From assembly GCA_017546605.1 (NCBI GenBank), contig JAFYSH010000006.1, positions 1 to 64,000 on the forward strand: DNA of 64,000 nucleotides, read 5' to 3'. The notes under the pieces are model-generated. The model worked only from the letters and a program-made list of their open reading frames with translations. It had not been told where the DNA came from and searched no databases. The position numbers and the translations under genes are program-made. The DNA is from Bacteroidales bacterium. GTDB taxonomy: Bacteria; Bacteroidota; Bacteroidia; Bacteroidales; UBA932. Of the stretch, positions 6,938 to 15,991 are shown piece after piece. How positions within the stretch are numbered: the stretch's first letter is position 1; every line of letters begins with the position of its first letter.

Positions 6938-7471
6938 TTACGGCAACCAAAAATCTTCACAAATATGAGATTCAAGGTGTTGATAACGAGCCAGTGTGAA
7001 AAGGTAATCCGACAACCGGTTCAAATAACAGGCAGCACGAAGCACTTCTTCGTTTTCATCCTGCAGTGCAATGACGCTGCGTTCTGCCCGACGACAAACC
7101 GTTCTGGCCAGATGGCATTCAGCCGCTGAGCGAGGGGCTCCTGGTAACACAAACGAACGCATCGGCGGCAATTGGGCCGTCATCCGGTCAATTTCTTTTT
7201 CCAAAGCCACAATCTCATCATCCGAGAAAGTCTTGAGTTTTTCAACGGGTTTCTCAGTGGCCACATGCGCGGAAGCCCACATCAAGTTCTCTTGGATCCG
7301 TCTCAACAGCGCCTGGTGCTCATCAGATAGCGAACAGCGCAACACGGCGATTGCAGCAATCAGTTCATCCATATCTCCGTAAGCACAAACCCTGGGATCT
7401 GCTTTTGAAATCCGAGTACCACTAACCAATGCCGTGGTTCCCCGATCCCCTGTTTTCGTATAAATTGCCAT
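6938..7471 (-). CDS. pduO: PduO-type ATP:cob(I)alamin adenosyltransferase
   Basis: 177 residues. It transfers the adenosyl group of ATP to cob(I)alamin, making adenosylcobalamin. Family marks: N-terminal [26 protein letters not shown] nucleotide-binding region, [11 protein letters not shown], and the C-terminal CRRAERSV and [12 protein letters not shown] blocks with the Arg and Asp used for ATP binding. Cytoplasmic. Its first 50 nt overlap the end of the ABC ATPase gene in another frame, so the two are probably translated from one mRNA. No other cobalamin gene is near. Confidence 0.93.
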   Translation of the reverse strand: MAIYTKTGDRGTTALVSGTRISKADPRVCAYGDMDELIAAIAVLRCSLSDEHQALLRRIQENLMWASAHVATEKPVEKLKTFSDDEIVALEKEIDRMTAQLPPMRSFVLPGAPRSAAECHLARTVCRRAERSVIALQDENEEVLRAACYLNRLSDYLFTLARYQHLESHICEDFWLP

Positions 7472-8180
7472 AATTCGTATTTATTAATTGTTCATCCCTT
7501 TCAATCCGACCATCTTTTAGACAGAGGATCCGATGTGCATAAGCTGCCACCTCCGGATCGTGCGTCACCAAGAGCAAGGTATTGCCCTGTTCGTGGATCT
7601 GCCGGAACAAGTTCATCACCTCCTGCGAGGTGGCTGAGTCCAAGTTCCCGGTCGGCTCGTCTGCCAAAATCACAGAGGGTTCTGTTATCAAAGCCCGTGC
7701 CAAAGCGACTCGCTGACGCTGTCCCCCTGACATCTCTTGCGGCTTGTGCTCCATCCGATCCTGCAATCCCACCCGAAGCAGTGCCTGTTCTGCACGTTTC
7801 TTACGCTCTTTCCGGGAAACTCCCGCATAATACAACGGCAAGGCAACATTCTCCCAAGCTGTATAGGCGGACAGCAGGTGAAAGGATTGAAAAACAAAAC
7901 CAATCTCCCGATTACGCACTCGTGCCAGTTCGACCGCTGTCATCTGACTGACATCCGTCCCGTGCAGTACATAACGCCCCGAAGTAGGCGTATCCAAACA
8001 GCCCAACAAATTCATCAAGGTTGATTTGCCCGAACCAGAGGGACCCATGATGGCAACAAACTCATTCTTCTGAATGGACAATGTCACTGCATCCAAGGCA
8101 CGGACTTCCTGCCCGCCGACCTGGTAGTATTTACAAAGATTGGTCAACTCCACTTCACAATCCCGCACCATTCCTTTCAT
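7422..8180 (-). CDS. ABC transporter ATP-binding protein (LolD/MacB type)
   Basis: 252 residues from the ATG at 8180, chosen because GGAAGGAAAA precedes it by about 10 nt; the frame is open further upstream. Walker [11 protein letters not shown]-loop FVFQSFHLL, signature [15 protein letters not shown], Walker [14 protein letters not shown] and switch His in VTHD are all present, so it should hydrolyse ATP. The type is that of LolD, FtsE and MacB, which work with FtsX-like permeases in lipoprotein release or efflux. No permease lies nearby. The last 50 nt overlap pduO and give a tail rich in Asn and Gly. Confidence 0.9.
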   Translation of the reverse strand: MKGMVRDCEVELTNLCKYYQVGGQEVRALDAVTLSIQKNEFVAIMGPSGSGKSTLMNLLGCLDTPTSGRYVLHGTDVSQMTAVELARVRNREIGFVFQSFHLLSAYTAWENVALPLYYAGVSRKERKKRAEQALLRVGLQDRMEHKPQEMSGGQRQRVALARALITEPSVILADEPTGNLDSATSQEVMNLFRQIHEQGNTLLLVTHDPEVAAYAHRILCLKDGRIERDEQLINTNYGNLYENRGSGNHGIG

Positions 8181-8289
8181 ACTGAGAAGTTTTCCTTCCA
8201 AAAATAAGAATAATTTGGCGGCTATCAAGTATATTTCGTAATATTGCTCGGATTTTTATCTTCTTAAAAAATTACACATTTTTAAAAAC

Positions 8290-8892
8290 ATGGCATACAG
8301 AAAGATTGACCAATATGACGAGGCAACCACACAGGCCCTGGCGGAACACTACCGCGCGATTCTGGAATTGTTGGGAGAAGATCCGGATCGGGAAGGTCTG
8401 CTGAAAACCCCCCTTCGTGTTGCAAAATCCATTCAATTCCTGACACAAGGCTACGAGATGGATGGCGGTGAAATCCTCCGTTCCGCAATGTTCAAGGAAG
8501 AATACCAACAAATGGTACTGGTCAAAGACATTGAACTATACTCAACCTGTGAACACCACATGCTTCCCTTTTATGGAAAAGCCCACGTTGCATACATTCC
8601 CAACGGCTACATTACCGGACTAAGCAAGGTTGCTCGCGTAGTAGAATGTTTTGCAAGAAGACTGCAAGTGCAAGAACGTCTTACCGTCCAAATTCGGGAC
8701 TGTATTCAAGAAACCCTCAACCCGCTGGGCGTAGCTGTCGTCATTGAAGCATCTCACATGTGCATGCAGATTCGTGGCGTACAAAAACAACACTCCGTAA
8801 CGACCACATCCGCATTTACCGGAGCCTTCTTAAAAGACATGAGAACCCGGGCCGAGTTCATGAATTTGATCGGAGTGGATCTTCACAAATAA
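8290..8892 (+). CDS. folE: GTP cyclohydrolase I
   Basis: 200 residues. It converts GTP to 7,8-dihydroneopterin triphosphate, the first step for folate and also the source of the queuosine precursor; tgt and queG occur later in the window. Zinc ligands Cys 87 and His 90 in STCEHH, and Cys 158 in SHMCMQIRG are present, as are [10 protein letters not shown] and [11 protein letters not shown]. It is divergent from the ABC gene with a 109-bp spacer. Its last 10 nt overlap the end of holA on the other strand. Confidence 0.97.
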   Translation: MAYRKIDQYDEATTQALAEHYRAILELLGEDPDREGLLKTPLRVAKSIQFLTQGYEMDGGEILRSAMFKEEYQQMVLVKDIELYSTCEHHMLPFYGKAHVAYIPNGYITGLSKVARVVECFARRLQVQERLTVQIRDCIQETLNPLGVAVVIEASHMCMQIRGVQKQHSVTTTSAFTGAFLKDMRTRAEFMNLIGVDLHK

Positions 8893-9917
8893 AGAATCTT
8901 GGAAATCAGTTCCAACAACAAATCAGCATCGGTAGCCTCCCCACGGAGGTTACTTTTGCTTTTGGCATCTAGATCTCGGATTAGTAAGAGAATCCGGCAA
9001 CACTTGGCCAATGAGTAACGACGAGCTGCCGGCATAAAAGGCTTGGCATAGCGAATCCCCGCTTCTGCAGCTGCCTCCTCAAAGGAACAACGGCGCTGCT
9101 CCCGCAACACTTGAATCAACTCCAGACGATAGAAGAAATAGAACAGGTACCCAATTACCGGAGGCAAGGTCACCTTGGACGCTTCTGTCAAATAATGCGC
9201 AATCCGAAAGGCTCGCTCTGCCTCTCCTTTGGCCAAGGCATCACCCAACTCAATCGGATTGAACTCCCGACTCACGCCCGTATTCTTTTCGACAACTTGT
9301 GTTGTGATCCGAACTTCATCCGGCTCCATCGAACGGACAAACTTTTCCATCTCCAGAGCCAGCTTCCGCAAATCATTCCCCGCATACTCTCCCAATAGCA
9401 AGGCTGCATCCGGATCAATCCGTTTTCCCAGACTCTCCGCATAACGTTCAATCCATTGCGGAAGATTCCACTCACTAACTTTGGCAGACTCCAACACCTG
9501 AGCGTGTGCAACCAGGGTTTTACCAAACTTGGTCCGCTTGTCGATGTTCCTGCCCGAAAAAGCCAAAACTAACACCGTCGTTTCTGACGGACGCAATACA
9601 TAGGGCTCCAGTTCTTCAATCTTTTTCAACTGTTGAGCTTCCCGCACAATCACCAATTGACGTTCGGCCATCATGGGATAACGATTGCTGATGGCCATGA
9701 TTTGCTCAGCGGTTACCTCATTTCCATAAACGATGGTCTGATTGAAATCCCGTTCATGCGGCAACAAGGCATGTTCTTGAATACAGTCACACAACAGATC
9801 TACGTAATAGGGTTCCTCCCCCATCAACAAATAGATGGGAGCAAATCGCCCCGCCTCCACCTCCTGTTTGAGATGGTTAAAAACGGATAACGTATCACTC
9901 TTTGTCAGTTTTGCCAT
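8883..9917 (-). CDS. holA: DNA polymerase III, delta subunit
   Basis: 344 residues from the ATG at 9917. It is the clamp-loader subunit that opens the beta clamp. Marks: N-terminal [58 protein letters not shown], and the helical C-terminal part with [20 protein letters not shown]. An upstream in-frame extension exists but would read through the promoter box at 9922-9929, so the shorter start is preferred. The box ends 4 nt before the ATG, suggesting a leaderless mRNA. Convergent with folE, overlapping by 10 bp. Confidence 0.93.
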   Translation of the reverse strand: MAKLTKSDTLSVFNHLKQEVEAGRFAPIYLLMGEEPYYVDLLCDCIQEHALLPHERDFNQTIVYGNEVTAEQIMAISNRYPMMAERQLVIVREAQQLKKIEELEPYVLRPSETTVLVLAFSGRNIDKRTKFGKTLVAHAQVLESAKVSEWNLPQWIERYAESLGKRIDPDAALLLGEYAGNDLRKLALEMEKFVRSMEPDEVRITTQVVEKNTGVSREFNPIELGDALAKGEAERAFRIAHYLTEASKVTLPPVIGYLFYFFYRLELIQVLREQRRCSFEEAAAEAGIRYAKPFMPAARRYSLAKCCRILLLIRDLDAKSKSNLRGEATDADLLLELISKILYL

Positions 9918-9921
9918 ACGA

Positions 9922-9929
9922 CAAATGTA
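9922..9929 (-). promoter_or_regulatory. Promoter -7 box for holA, leaderless arrangement
   Basis: TACATTTG on the minus strand, 4 nt before the holA ATG, so transcription would begin at or next to the start codon. Confidence 0.5.
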
Positions 9930-9941
9930 CAAACTAATTTC

Positions 9942-9949
9942 TATCTTTG
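9942..9949 (+). promoter_or_regulatory. Promoter -7 box for the HSDR_N gene
   Basis: TATCTTTG, exact consensus, 35 nt before the start at 9985. It lies back to back with the holA box, only 12 bp away. Confidence 0.6.
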
Positions 9950-9984
9950 CACCATAGATTTGGATAGAAATTGAAGTCTGAGAA

Positions 9985-10395
9985 ATGAATACCACCCTGT
10001 ATGATCCCTTACGACGCAAATCCATTGCGAGGACACCCGAAGAAGAAGTCCGCCAAGGCCTCATCCAGTGGTTTCATCAGGAAAAAGGAGTCCCCTTAAA
10101 TTGGATGATGTCCGAATATGGCTTCCGATGCGGCCAAATGTCCTACCGCGCCGATCTGGTGATCTTTGGCAAGGACCTGAAACCCGTCTTATTGGCGGAG
10201 TGCAAAGCTCCGAGCGTCCCGATTGATCGGACCGTGCTGGAACAAGGCTTACGCTACAACCGGATACTCCAAGTCAAGTACATGGTTTTCACCAACGGGA
10301 AAGTCACCTATGTGGTTCGACTCGACCCCGAGAAAAATGCATTTGTGTTTGAGGAAACCTGCCCCAACTATCCAGAATTGATCAAAACCCTATAG
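9985..10395 (+). CDS. Orphan type I restriction R-subunit N-terminal domain protein (HSDR_N_2)
   Basis: 136 residues, a single PD-(D/E)XK-like domain: RQGLIQWF, MSEYGFRCGQMSYRADLVIFG and LLAECKAP supply the Asp and Glu-x-Lys of the nuclease motif, followed by LRYNRILQVKYMVFTNG. The protein is far shorter than HsdR and has no helicase, and there is no methylase or specificity gene nearby. It is therefore an isolated domain, not a restriction system. It precedes cca by 13 bp and is probably co-transcribed. Role unknown; nucleic-acid binding or cleavage is an inference. Confidence 0.85.
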   Translation: MNTTLYDPLRRKSIARTPEEEVRQGLIQWFHQEKGVPLNWMMSEYGFRCGQMSYRADLVIFGKDLKPVLLAECKAPSVPIDRTVLEQGLRYNRILQVKYMVFTNGKVTYVVRLDPEKNAFVFEETCPNYPELIKTL

Positions 10396-10408
10396 CAGAA
10401 ATGGCGAT

Positions 10409-11848
10409 ATGGAGAGAAATGAAGACAAGCAAATATTTCAGATAGTCTCGGAAGAAGCACATCAACTGGGTGTACGTGCCTACATCATTGGAGGCTACGT
10501 CCGCGATACGTTGCTGGAGCGTCCCTGTAAAGACATCGATATTGTCGTTGAAGGCAGTGGAATCGAGCTCGCTGAGCGCGTAGCACAACGCCTCAAGACC
10601 AAAGTTTCCGTTTTCAAACGTTTTGGAACGGCTATGCTCAAGAAATGGGGCATCGAAGTGGAATTTGTTGGCGCACGAAAAGAATCCTATCGTTCCGACT
10701 CCCGCAATCCCATCGTAGAAACGGGCACCCTGGAAGAAGACCAAAAGCGTAGGGATTTCACCATCAACGCCATGTCATTCAGCCTACAAGCCGAAGACTT
10801 TGGAAAGCTCATCGACCCCTTTGGCGGCGAAAAGGACCTGGAGGCCAAATTGATCCGCACACCATTGGATCCGGACATCACCTACAGCGATGATCCCCTC
10901 CGCATGATTCGGGCCATCCGCTTTGCTACGCAGCTGCAATTCACCATCGTTCCCGAATCCTTCGAGGCCATCCAACGCAATGCCGACCGCCTGCACATTC
11001 TCTCCAAAGAGCGCATCTGCGATGAGTTGAACAAGATCATGAAAAGTCCCAAGCCCTCTTACGGCTTCCAATTACTATACGATAGCGGCCTACTGGAACA
11101 CATCCTACCCCAGCTTTGCTTGCTCAAAGGCGTAGAAACCCAAGAAGGAAAAGGCCACAAAGACAATTTCACGCACTCGCTGCAGGTATTGGACAATGTT
11201 GCCGAAACTTCCGATGATCTGTGGCTGCGTTGGGCTGCTTTGCTGCACGACATTGGCAAACCGAGAACCAAGAAATTTGAAGTCGGTATCGGATGGACCT
11301 TTCATAGCCACGAATTCATCGGTGCCAAAATGATCCCCGATCTGTTCAAGCAATTAAAATTGCCCTTGAACGAGAAAATGAAATATGTGCAAAAACTCGT
11401 CGGTCTTCACCTGCGTCCCATAGCCCTGGTACAAGATACCGTCACGGACTCGGCCATCCGACGCCTACTTTTCGATGCGGGCGATGACATTGACGATTTG
11501 ATGACTTTGTGCAGTGCTGACATTACCTCCAAAAACGAAATGACGGTACGCAAACACAAACGCAATTTTGAATTGGTCCGTCAAAAACTCATCGAGGTCG
11601 AAGAAAAAGATGCCATCCGCAACTTCAAACCTCCGGTGGACGGCGAACTGATCATGCGCGTTTTCAACATCACACCTTGTCACGCCATCGGCACCATCAA
11701 AGAATACATCAAGAACGCCATTTTAGACGATGGTGTAGAAAACAGTCTCCAAGCCACCTTGCCGCTTATGTACAAAAAAGGTGAGGAATTGGGACTCACC
11801 CCCATCCTCACCTTGGATCAACTACTGAAAGAGTTTTCAGACAACTAA
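10409..11848 (+). CDS. cca: CCA tRNA nucleotidyltransferase / poly(A) polymerase family, HD domain
   Basis: 479 residues. The N-terminal nucleotidyltransferase domain shows IIGGYVRDTLLERPCKDIDIVV with the two catalytic Asp, RRDFTINAMSFSL, and the RNA-binding RMIRAIRFATQL. A central HD domain shows HSLQVLDNVAE, AALLHDIGKPRTK and FHSHEFIGAKM. The C-terminal helical part is longer than in E. coli Cca, as is usual in Bacteroidetes. It adds or repairs the 3' CCA of tRNA. A poly(A) polymerase role cannot be excluded from sequence alone. Convergent with ettA, 11 bp apart. Confidence 0.93.
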   Translation: MERNEDKQIFQIVSEEAHQLGVRAYIIGGYVRDTLLERPCKDIDIVVEGSGIELAERVAQRLKTKVSVFKRFGTAMLKKWGIEVEFVGARKESYRSDSRNPIVETGTLEEDQKRRDFTINAMSFSLQAEDFGKLIDPFGGEKDLEAKLIRTPLDPDITYSDDPLRMIRAIRFATQLQFTIVPESFEAIQRNADRLHILSKERICDELNKIMKSPKPSYGFQLLYDSGLLEHILPQLCLLKGVETQEGKGHKDNFTHSLQVLDNVAETSDDLWLRWAALLHDIGKPRTKKFEVGIGWTFHSHEFIGAKMIPDLFKQLKLPLNEKMKYVQKLVGLHLRPIALVQDTVTDSAIRRLLFDAGDDIDDLMTLCSADITSKNEMTVRKHKRNFELVRQKLIEVEEKDAIRNFKPPVDGELIMRVFNITPCHAIGTIKEYIKNAILDDGVENSLQATLPLMYKKGEELGLTPILTLDQLLKEFSDN

Positions 11849-11859
11849 TAAGTGTAGTA

Positions 11860-13536
11860 TTACTCTTTCAGTTTCTTATACTTGAAGCGCTTGGGTTCCG
11901 CATTGCCTAAGCGCATTTTTTTATTCTCTTCGTATTCGGAGTAGGTACCCTCAAAGAAATAAACTTTGGATTCACCTTCAAAGGCCAAGATGTGGGTAGC
12001 AATCCGATCCAAGAACCAACGGTCGTGGGAAATCACCACTGCACAACCCGCAAAGTTCTCCAAACCTTCTTCCAACGCACGAATGGTATTCACATCCACG
12101 TCGTTGGTCGGCTCATCCAACAACAAGACATTGGCTTCTTGCTTCAAGGTCAAAGCCAAGTGCAAACGATTGCGTTCACCACCACTCAAGATGCCACATT
12201 TCTTTTCTTGGTCAGCTCCGGAGAAGTTGAAACGAGACACATAGGCACGTGCATTGACTTCCTTGTTGCCCAAACGCACATATTCCGAATCATCGGCAAT
12301 TGTTTCATACACCGTCTTGTCCGGGTCAATTTCCTTGTGCTGTTGATCCACATAAGCGATCTTTACCGTTTCTCCCACGGTAAATTCTCCTCGATCAACT
12401 TGCTCCATTCCCATGATCAAGCGGAACAAGGTGGTCTTACCGGCACCATTGGGGCCGATAACACCCACAATACCCCCTTGGGGCAACTTGAAGTCCAAAC
12501 CTTCAAATAGGATGCGGTCACCAAAACCTTTGGTCACATCCGTAGCCTCAATCACACGGCTACCCAAACGAGGTCCATTCGGAATGAAGATTTCCAAACG
12601 TTCTTCTTTTTGACGTCCATCTTCATTCAACATCTTTTCATAAGCTGACAAACGGGCTTTCGATTTGGCATGACGAGCTTTCGGAGCCATTCGTACCCAT
12701 TCCAACTCACGTTCCAGGGTCTTCCGACGCTTGCTCTCCTGTTTTTCTTCTTGTGCAAGACGTTTGCTCTTTTGATCCAACCAAGAAGAGTAGTTACCCT
12801 TCCAAGGAATCCCCTCTCCACGGTCCAATTCCAGAATCCATCCAGCTACATTGTCCAAGAAATAGCGGTCGTGGGTAACTGCAATGACTGTACCTTTGTA
12901 CTGTTGCAAGTGAGCTTCCAGCCATTGGATACTTTCGGTATCCAGGTGGTTGGTCGGCTCGTCCAACAAGAGCACATCCGGTTCGCGCAACAACAGACGG
13001 CACAAAGCCACCCGACGACGTTCCCCTCCACTCAAATTCCTGATCAAAGCATCCGGATCCGGACATTGCAAAGCGTCCATGGCCCGTTCCAGTTTGGAAT
13101 CAATATCCCATCCACCTACGTGGTCAATCTTTTCTGTCAGCTCACCTTGGTAGGCGATCAATTTGTTCATTTCATCATCTTCCAGGGGCTCGCAGAACTT
13201 CAAGTTCACAGCTTCGTACTCCTTCAGCAAATCCACCACTTCTTGCACCCCTTCCTCTACCACTTCTCGAACCGTCTTGGCATCGTCCAATTGCGGCTCT
13301 TGTTCCAGGTATCCTACGGTGTATCCAGGAGCCCAAACCACTTCTCCCTGGTAGGACTTTTCAAGACCTGCAATAATCTTCATCAAGGTAGATTTACCCG
13401 AACCGTTCAAGCCGATGATACCGATCTTTGCACCATAGAAGAAAGACAAGTAAATATCTTTAAGAATGACTCTATTGTTATGCGGTAAGATCTTTCCTAC
13501 CCCATTCATGGAAAAAATAATCTTTTCGTCTGCCAT
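11860..13536 (-). CDS. ettA: Energy-dependent translational throttle protein EttA (ABC-F)
   Basis: 558 residues from the ATG at 13536. Two ABC domains: Walker A GLNGSGKST and GPNGAGKTT, signatures NLSGGERRRVALCRLL and LSGGERNRLHLAL, Walker B DVLLLDEPTNHLD and NVLLLDEPTNDVD. The linker between them (about residues 245-320) is long and basic, as in ABC-F proteins that act in the ribosomal E site. EttA gates entry into elongation according to the ATP/ADP ratio. No membrane segment. Promoter box at 13554-13561. Confidence 0.95.
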   Translation of the reverse strand: MADEKIIFSMNGVGKILPHNNRVILKDIYLSFFYGAKIGIIGLNGSGKSTLMKIIAGLEKSYQGEVVWAPGYTVGYLEQEPQLDDAKTVREVVEEGVQEVVDLLKEYEAVNLKFCEPLEDDEMNKLIAYQGELTEKIDHVGGWDIDSKLERAMDALQCPDPDALIRNLSGGERRRVALCRLLLREPDVLLLDEPTNHLDTESIQWLEAHLQQYKGTVIAVTHDRYFLDNVAGWILELDRGEGIPWKGNYSSWLDQKSKRLAQEEKQESKRRKTLERELEWVRMAPKARHAKSKARLSAYEKMLNEDGRQKEERLEIFIPNGPRLGSRVIEATDVTKGFGDRILFEGLDFKLPQGGIVGVIGPNGAGKTTLFRLIMGMEQVDRGEFTVGETVKIAYVDQQHKEIDPDKTVYETIADDSEYVRLGNKEVNARAYVSRFNFSGADQEKKCGILSGGERNRLHLALTLKQEANVLLLDEPTNDVDVNTIRALEEGLENFAGCAVVISHDRWFLDRIATHILAFEGESKVYFFEGTYSEYEENKKMRLGNAEPKRFKYKKLKE

Positions 13537-13553
13537 AATAATCAATTTGTGGG

Positions 13554-13561
13554 CAAAAATA
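13554..13561 (-). promoter_or_regulatory. Promoter -7 box for ettA
   Basis: TATTTTTG on the minus strand, matching TAnnTTTG, 17 nt before the ettA ATG. Confidence 0.5.
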
Positions 13562-13569
13562 ACAATTAA

Positions 13570-14055
13570 TCACGAATTGTCCTTGCGTTTGATCATTTGA
13601 CGATAGGTAATTCCTCGCTCCTGCAACAAACGACGATCCAACGCACGCGTCGCACTGAAGCCCACTACCGCATAGTAGTCAACATCCTCCTTTTCCAGTT
13701 TATCACATAAGGCCTTATCTTCAAGCACCTTTTCCAACTCCTGCATCCGCAAATGGAACAGATAATCCCGAAAGTTTTCCCCAGAAACCGAGAAAGCCCT
13801 TGACAAATAGGTCCGATTAGTACCAACTATTGCCGCCAATTTATTCAGTGTCAACTCACTGTCTTTGTACAAGGCCTCTTTTTTAACAAGTCGATCCACT
13901 CGCATAAACAATGCCTTTGAACGTTGATATTCCTGACAATACGCCCGATTCTCCCGCTCCAAATTCCTATCTTGAGGCTGCTCAATCACAGCTCGAGCGG
14001 AGAATCCTCGTTCAGCCAATGTACGCAACCATGCACTAATGTTGTTTATTTTCAT
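13570..14055 (-). CDS. Small AraC-type DNA-binding protein
   Basis: 161 residues. The last 100 residues match an AraC DNA-binding domain: first helix-turn-helix LTLNKLAAIVGTNRTYLSRAF, linking helix FRDYLFHLRMQELEKVL, and a second, diverged helix-turn-helix VDYYAVVGFSATRALDRRLL followed by GITYRQM. The N-terminal 60 residues carry no sensor domain that I recognise. It overlaps the membrane AraC gene upstream by 20 nt, so the two are probably made together and may act as a pair. Target genes unknown. Confidence 0.8.
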   Translation of the reverse strand: MKINNISAWLRTLAERGFSARAVIEQPQDRNLERENRAYCQEYQRSKALFMRVDRLVKKEALYKDSELTLNKLAAIVGTNRTYLSRAFSVSGENFRDYLFHLRMQELEKVLEDKALCDKLEKEDVDYYAVVGFSATRALDRRLLQERGITYRQMIKRKDNS

Positions 14056-14959
14056 GATCTTTTCGTTGTTTCACATCCCTACACCACTCACCCGGCGTCT
14101 GACCGGTATTTAGCTTAAACGAAAAGGTGAAAGAAGCCTGATTTTTAAAACCACATTGTTGACACAACTCCATTAGGGTCATCCCTGGATCGGACTCATA
14201 CAATTGAATCGCCTCCTGAATCCGGAACGCATTGACGAACTCCCTGAAATTCACTTGTAACTCAATATTGATACACTTGGACAAATAGGTTTTATTGGTT
14301 CCTAACTCAAATGCCACCTCGTCCAATGTCAAATTCGGACGCAGATAAATTTTCTCATCCCGGAACAGACGCAACAAACGACCGGGTATGGATTGTTCAT
14401 CAAAATCCTCTGGCCGGAAACGCAAGGTAATCGGATGTTCTTCTGGAATCGCTACGGGGACCTCCTCCCGATCCACTTTAGCAGACCGGTCACCAAACAA
14501 GCGCAGCAAATGAACAAGCAACTCCACCTGCAGCAGCAAACCTCCCGAAATCGAAATCCACCTACCATACGGTTCTACCAATAACAGCAAACAAGCCACC
14601 AAATAGAGCCCCGTACCCACAAAAATGACCCGATGCATAGCCACGGGGCGTTTGAAAAGCAAGACACAAACAACCCGCAACTCATAAACCAGAAACAGAA
14701 AAGCCTGTTGTACCGACCACTCCCAATCCAAAATGGCTGACGGATTCGTTATTCGGATAACTGCCATCGTCAAAACCATGGAAAGACATCCCCAAGCATA
14801 GATTTGGATCAAAGCCCGGTACAATGAAACATTCAACAGGGGAAGGCTCAAGTCCAGTTTCCGACCATAATAGAACAAAAAAAAGGCAGCTGCCCCATAG
14901 ACAGCTACCCAAACCAACTGCGGCAATCCTACCGCAAAACTCATCATTCGCATCATCAA
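14036..14959 (-). CDS. AraC family regulator with N-terminal membrane domain
   Basis: 307 residues. The first 150 or so contain about five hydrophobic segments (for example GLPQLVWVAVYGAAAFFLFYY and VIFVGTGLYLVACLLLL). A linker is followed by an AraC domain: LTLDEVAFELGTNKTYLSKCI and MTLMELCQQCGFKNQASFTFSF, then TGQTPGEW. This looks like a membrane-bound one-component regulator in which the membrane part senses a signal. It overlaps the small AraC gene by 20 nt. No exact promoter box was found upstream. Confidence 0.88.
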   Translation of the reverse strand: MMMRMMSFAVGLPQLVWVAVYGAAAFFLFYYGRKLDLSLPLLNVSLYRALIQIYAWGCLSMVLTMAVIRITNPSAILDWEWSVQQAFLFLVYELRVVCVLLFKRPVAMHRVIFVGTGLYLVACLLLLVEPYGRWISISGGLLLQVELLVHLLRLFGDRSAKVDREEVPVAIPEEHPITLRFRPEDFDEQSIPGRLLRLFRDEKIYLRPNLTLDEVAFELGTNKTYLSKCINIELQVNFREFVNAFRIQEAIQLYESDPGMTLMELCQQCGFKNQASFTFSFKLNTGQTPGEWCRDVKQRKDHENKQH

Positions 14960-15048
14960 TAGTTCCTCCTCTGATTTGGGATGTTGTAAAGTTAGATAAT
15001 CCCCAAATGAGTCGGAAGGAATTCCAATTGCTCAGCGAATATTTATCT

Positions 15049-15078
15049 GATTTTAAAATTTTTCAGTTTTTTAAAATC
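15049..15078 (-). terminator. AT-rich inverted repeat, weak terminator candidate
   Basis: GATTTTAAAA (15049-15058) and TTTTAAAATC (15069-15078) pair perfectly around a 10-nt loop, just past the yitT-like stop. The stem has only one G-C pair per end, so termination would be weak. Confidence 0.35.
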
Positions 15079-15083
15079 TTTAA

Positions 15084-15983
15084 CTATTTACGGATTTGAT
15101 CGAATCCTTCTCCGTAAACACCTGAAACAGCGCCCATTGACATAAATGCATCTTTATCAATTTCTCGAATCATCCGCATGATAAAGCTGACTTCTGTCTT
15201 ACGCATAATTACCATCAGTACCTTTCCTTCTTTCTTGGTAAACCAGCCGGTTCCGTTCAAAACGGTAACTCCACGATGCAAATCATAGGTAACGCGGTCC
15301 GCAATTTCTTCGTATTTCTTCGAAAAGATAAACAACTGCACGGATTGTTTCGAACCAGAGATAAACATATCCAACGCACTACCACACACGAAGATCAGAA
15401 TGTAACCATAAACCAGGGTTGCCATCCGAGCACCAATACCTTGATCGGTAGGCACCAGCAAAGATGAAGCGACAATGAAAATATCGATCAGCAAAAGCAA
15501 ACGGCCCGGAGAGATATTGTAGTATTTGTTGATCATCAAAACGACAATATCCGTACCGCCGGTGCTACCACCTTGGTTGAAAGTAATGCCGATACCCACA
15601 CCGGTCATAATACCTCCAATAATGGTACAAAGGAGATTCCCGTTGGAAGACATTTGCGCGATGAACTCTTCCGGAATAATCATCGGCCACATCTCATAAG
15701 CAAGGGAGGCAATGATAATGGCAAACACGGTTTTAATTCCAAATCCCTTGCCCAAAACTTTAAGTGCAATCAACAAAAGGATCAAGTTGATGGCAAAGAA
15801 TGAATAACTTACCGGAATACCGGTAATGTATTGGATCACGGCTCCGATACCAGAGACGCCACCCCCTACTAGGTTATTGGGTAGCAAAAAGATTGACCAG
15901 CCGGCCGTATAACACAACAGACCGAACGTGATAATCAGATAAGCTTTGATTTCTTTTAGAACGTTTTTTACTTTCGGATCCAT
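15084..15983 (-). CDS. YitT family membrane protein (DUF2179)
   Basis: 299 residues. Five or six transmembrane segments in the first 200 residues (AYLIITFGLLCYTAGWSIFLL, FFAINLILLLIALKVL and others), with the family marks PNNLVGGGVSGIG and FNQGGSTGGTDIVVL, followed by a cytoplasmic C-terminal DUF2179 domain (ALDMFISGSKQSVQLFIFSK to GAVSGVYGEGFDQI). The family is common in Bacillota and Bacteroidota; the substrate is unknown. It begins 8 bp after leuS and is probably in one transcript with it. Confidence 0.92.
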   Translation of the reverse strand: MDPKVKNVLKEIKAYLIITFGLLCYTAGWSIFLLPNNLVGGGVSGIGAVIQYITGIPVSYSFFAINLILLLIALKVLGKGFGIKTVFAIIIASLAYEMWPMIIPEEFIAQMSSNGNLLCTIIGGIMTGVGIGITFNQGGSTGGTDIVVLMINKYYNISPGRLLLLIDIFIVASSLLVPTDQGIGARMATLVYGYILIFVCGSALDMFISGSKQSVQLFIFSKKYEEIADRVTYDLHRGVTVLNGTGWFTKKEGKVLMVIMRKTEVSFIMRMIREIDKDAFMSMGAVSGVYGEGFDQIRK

Positions 15984-15991
15984 AATAAAGA

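Noticed and set aside
9918-10064. Longer N-terminus of HolA
   Set aside because: It would read through two promoter boxes and overlap the start of the plus-strand HSDR_N gene; DnaX-type delta subunits start close to the chosen ATG.
9985-10395. Restriction-modification or other phage-defence system
   Set aside because: No methylase, helicase or specificity gene is near; only a lone HSDR_N domain in a housekeeping setting.
12670-13488. 272-codon antisense frame inside ettA
   Set aside because: ettA has both ABC domains intact; the antisense frame shows no motif.
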